Below, piece by piece: positions 6,718 to 7,834 of a DNA stretch of 7,834 nt (within the stretch, counting starts at the first letter, position 1; each line of letters opens with the position of its first letter). The DNA lies in assembly GCA_950097605.1 (NCBI GenBank), contig CATNEU010000066.1, forward strand, positions 1-7,834, read 5' to 3'. A program made the position numbers and the translations under genes. Source of the DNA: an uncultured Oscillospiraceae bacterium. GTDB lineage: Bacteria > Bacillota > Clostridia > Oscillospirales > Ruminococcaceae. Below the pieces are notes generated by a model. It did not search any database. It worked only from the letters and a program-made list of their open reading frames with translations, and was not told where the DNA came from.

Positions 6718-6795
6718 ATCCCGTTTGAAAAAGCCTTTCAAGACAGAAAAAAGACACGGAAAGACGCACGGCCGTCCATGTCTGTTACACGGGAT
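6718..6795 (-). promoter_or_regulatory. Attenuator/riboswitch-like leader of the MATE gene
   Basis: Read on the minus strand, the leader has four parts. (1) ATCCCGT (6795-6789) can pair perfectly with ACGGGAT (6724-6718) and close a junction. (2) Inside it, AGACATGGA (6783-6775) pairs with TCCGTGTCT (6760-6752, one G-U), and six T at 6752-6747 follow: an intrinsic terminator starting about 17 nt after the predicted transcript start. (3) TTGAAA/TTTCAA (6741-6725) makes a third hairpin. (4) CTGTCT (6746-6741) can instead pair with AGACAG (6711-6706), which overlaps the AGGAG ribosome site. A 13-codon frame (6779-6738, MDGRASFRVFFLS then TGA) covers the terminator but has no clear ribosome site. 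This layout fits conditional control of efflux by ligand or by ribosome stalling; the signal is unknown. Confidence 0.5.
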
Positions 6796-6806
6796 ATTCT
6801 ATATAT

Positions 6807-6835
6807 AGTATACCACATTTCACAGCCTTTTGAAA
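6807..6835 (-). promoter_or_regulatory. Probable promoter for the MATE gene
   Basis: On the minus strand a good -10 box TATACT (6812-6807) lies 17 bp from a weak -35 box TTTCAA (6835-6830). The surrounding sequence is AT-rich and sits just downstream of the lipoprotein terminator. The weak -35 leaves room for an activator. Confidence 0.5.
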
Positions 6836-6853
6836 GCTTTCCGGGGTAAATAG

Positions 6854-6895
6854 AAAAGGGGGCTCCGGCATCCTTTTCGGCATACCGGAGACCCC
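6854..6895 (-). terminator. Intrinsic terminator of the DUF5067-like lipoprotein gene
   Basis: On the minus strand the stem is GGGG, a bulged T, CTCCGGTAT, a bulged G and CC, then loop GAAAA, then GG, ATGCCGGAG and CCCC(C), followed by TTTT. It begins 29 nt after the lipoprotein stop codon and separates that gene from the MATE promoter. Confidence 0.85.
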
Positions 6896-6924
6896 TGAAC
6901 CGGGAGTATTCCAAGACGACTTTG

Positions 6925-7458
6925 TTATTTGCCAATCGCAAAGGTGTTGACAACCGTATCCTTATCCAAGCTGATTAGCTCGCTGCATTCCACACTGACC
7001 GGAGAGGTGGTGTTGGACAGCTTATACGCCTTCTGCACCTCCAGCGTTGCGCCTTTTTGCACGCTCTTCATCGAGGCCTCCGCGTCGTAGGCGTCGTTGC
7101 CGGTAATGATGGCGGACGACAGCTCCACGCCGTCCTGGTATACCCTGTCGTTTACTGCAAGCAGGAAGCTCTGCGGATCCTCTCCGTTGTTGGTAAACGA
7201 ATAGTTCACAATCAGCGCATCGTTGCCCTCATAGTCCTTTGCAAGCTGGGCGGATTTAATTTCCACGGTGTAATTGCCGAGCGTCCCCTTCGCCTCCTGC
7301 TTGCCCGGATCGGCGCTTTCGCTCTGGGACGAAGAACCGCCTCCATCGCCCTGCGACGCGCCCGACGAGCCGCCGTCCCCCGTATCGGAAACCGAGCAGG
7401 CTGTCAGCGAAAACACAAGCAGGGCCGCCATGGCAGTTAAAATCAGTTTTTTCATCAT
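6925..7458 (-). CDS. DUF5067-like lipoprotein, 177 aa
   Basis: A predicted surface lipoprotein of unknown function. The signal peptide has a basic start (MMKK), a hydrophobic core and the lipobox LTAC with Cys21, so it should be processed by signal peptidase II and anchored to the outer face of the membrane. Residues 22-57 are a Gly/Ser/Asp-rich flexible linker. Residues 58-177 form a beta-rich domain resembling DUF5067, with the pattern YTVEIKSAQLAKDYEGNDAL, VNYSFTNNGEDPQSF, DGVELSSAI and KGATLEVQKAY; such immunoglobulin-like domains are common in Firmicute lipoproteins. The ATG at 7458 has AGAGG 7 nt upstream; a second ATG directly follows. No clear promoter was found in the roughly 200 bases upstream. 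A strong terminator follows, so it appears monocistronic. The domain assignment rests on memory of the family pattern. Confidence 0.85.
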   Translation of the reverse strand: MMKKLILTAMAALLVFSLTACSVSDTGDGGSSGASQGDGGGSSSQSESADPGKQEAKGTLGNYTVEIKSAQLAKDYEGNDALIVNYSFTNNGEDPQSFLLAVNDRVYQDGVELSSAIITGNDAYDAEASMKSVQKGATLEVQKAYKLSNTTSPVSVECSELISLDKDTVVNTFAIGK

Positions 7459-7636
7459 ACGATTACCTCTTTCTTCAATCTGTCCGGCTGCGTCAATACG
7501 GGCCTCAACCCATTCTATGGGGCAAAGCGCTTATTTTATGCATCCTGCACCGGTCCCGAACGCATAGGCCGCTGCAAAACAAAAGAACCCGCCAGTTTAC
7601 GCAGAGGCTGATAAGGAAGTAAATGGTTTTTGTGGA

Positions 7637-7668
7637 AGAACCGGCGTGGCGGAAGTCACGCCGGTTCT
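7637..7668 (-). terminator. 12-bp perfect hairpin after the partial edge gene
   Basis: AGAACCGGCGTG and CACGCCGGTTCT are exact complements around an 8-nt loop. On the minus strand the hairpin begins 7 nt after the TGA at 7676. There is no T-run after it on either strand, so it may be a weak terminator or an mRNA 3'-end stabiliser. Confidence 0.5.
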
Positions 7669-7675
7669 GCTTGGT

Positions 7676-7834
7676 TCAGTGCGTCCCGTCCAATTTGGAG
7701 GGGGATGCGGATTTTGCCCACACATGTACCTCCACCGAGCTGTATTCCAGGAAAAGGACAGGTCCTTGACCGTGATGATCGTCAGCGGATGGCGCTCCTG
7801 ATCGGAGAGGTCCAGGCAATCGCGCATGTTGTCC
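7676..7834 (-). CDS. 3' end of an unknown gene, apparently frameshifted (cut by window)
   Basis: I do not recognise the product. The sequence from the right edge to about 7755 has GC-rich, gene-like codons in one frame (DNMRDCLDLSDQERHP, then LTIITVKDLS). After a run of four T on the minus strand (7755-7752) that frame turns to unlikely codons and runs on through a strong hairpin to 7597. The neighbouring frame becomes gene-like instead (from 7750: LEYSSVEVHVWAKSA, ending KLDGTH) and stops at 7676, just before the hairpin. The simplest reading is one coding region with a one-base frameshift near 7750-7756, either a real lesion or a sequencing error. Alternatively only one of the frames is real. 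The call rests on codon use and on the hairpin position. Confidence 0.45.
   Translation of the reverse strand, partial: GQHARLPGPLRSGAPSADDHHGQGPVLFLEYSSVEVHVWAKSASPSKLDGTH

Noticed and set aside
7597..7675. Continuation of the edge gene's first frame to the stop at 7597
   Set aside because: It passes through a perfect 12-bp hairpin and uses unlikely codons; the stop at 7676 in the neighbouring frame fits better.

Overview
The window looks like a chromosome segment from a moderately GC-rich anaerobic Firmicute, most likely a Clostridia member of the Oscillospiraceae/Ruminococcaceae type. This is inferred from strong AGGAGG-like ribosome sites, a lipoprotein with a DUF5067-like domain, a COG2509 flavoprotein of the kind common in Clostridia, and coding regions rich in G/C at third codon positions. 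No phage, insertion sequence, CRISPR, tRNA or rRNA was seen.

Layout. The plus strand (1-3869) carries the 3' part of a membrane-anchored GGDEF protein, a COG2509 FAD-dependent dehydrogenase 40 nt downstream, a long AT-rich gap, and a metal-dependent amidohydrolase with its own promoter and a structured leader. A 46-bp perfect palindrome (3896-3941) ends this block and faces the convergent minus-strand block. Reading down the minus strand from the right edge, that block holds a partial unknown gene with an apparent frameshift, a DUF5067-like lipoprotein, a MATE efflux transporter and prfB (release factor 2). The lipoprotein, MATE and prfB genes look like separate transcription units: the lipoprotein ends in a strong intrinsic terminator, and MATE and prfB each have a promoter-like sequence just upstream.

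How the genes relate. There is no obvious single pathway. The GGDEF/COG2509 pair may be co-transcribed. The most unusual content lies between genes. (1) The amidohydrolase has a 96-nt leader that folds on paper into a cloverleaf closed by two 18-nt complementary arms ending 6 nt before the Shine-Dalgarno. (2) The MATE gene has a leader with an intrinsic terminator, a three-helix layout and a possible 13-codon leader peptide, as expected of an attenuator or riboswitch. (3) prfB lacks the usual autoregulatory internal stop, yet keeps CTT at the equivalent codon and has small hairpins in its 5' UTR. All RNA structures here were found by eye and were not energy-calculated.
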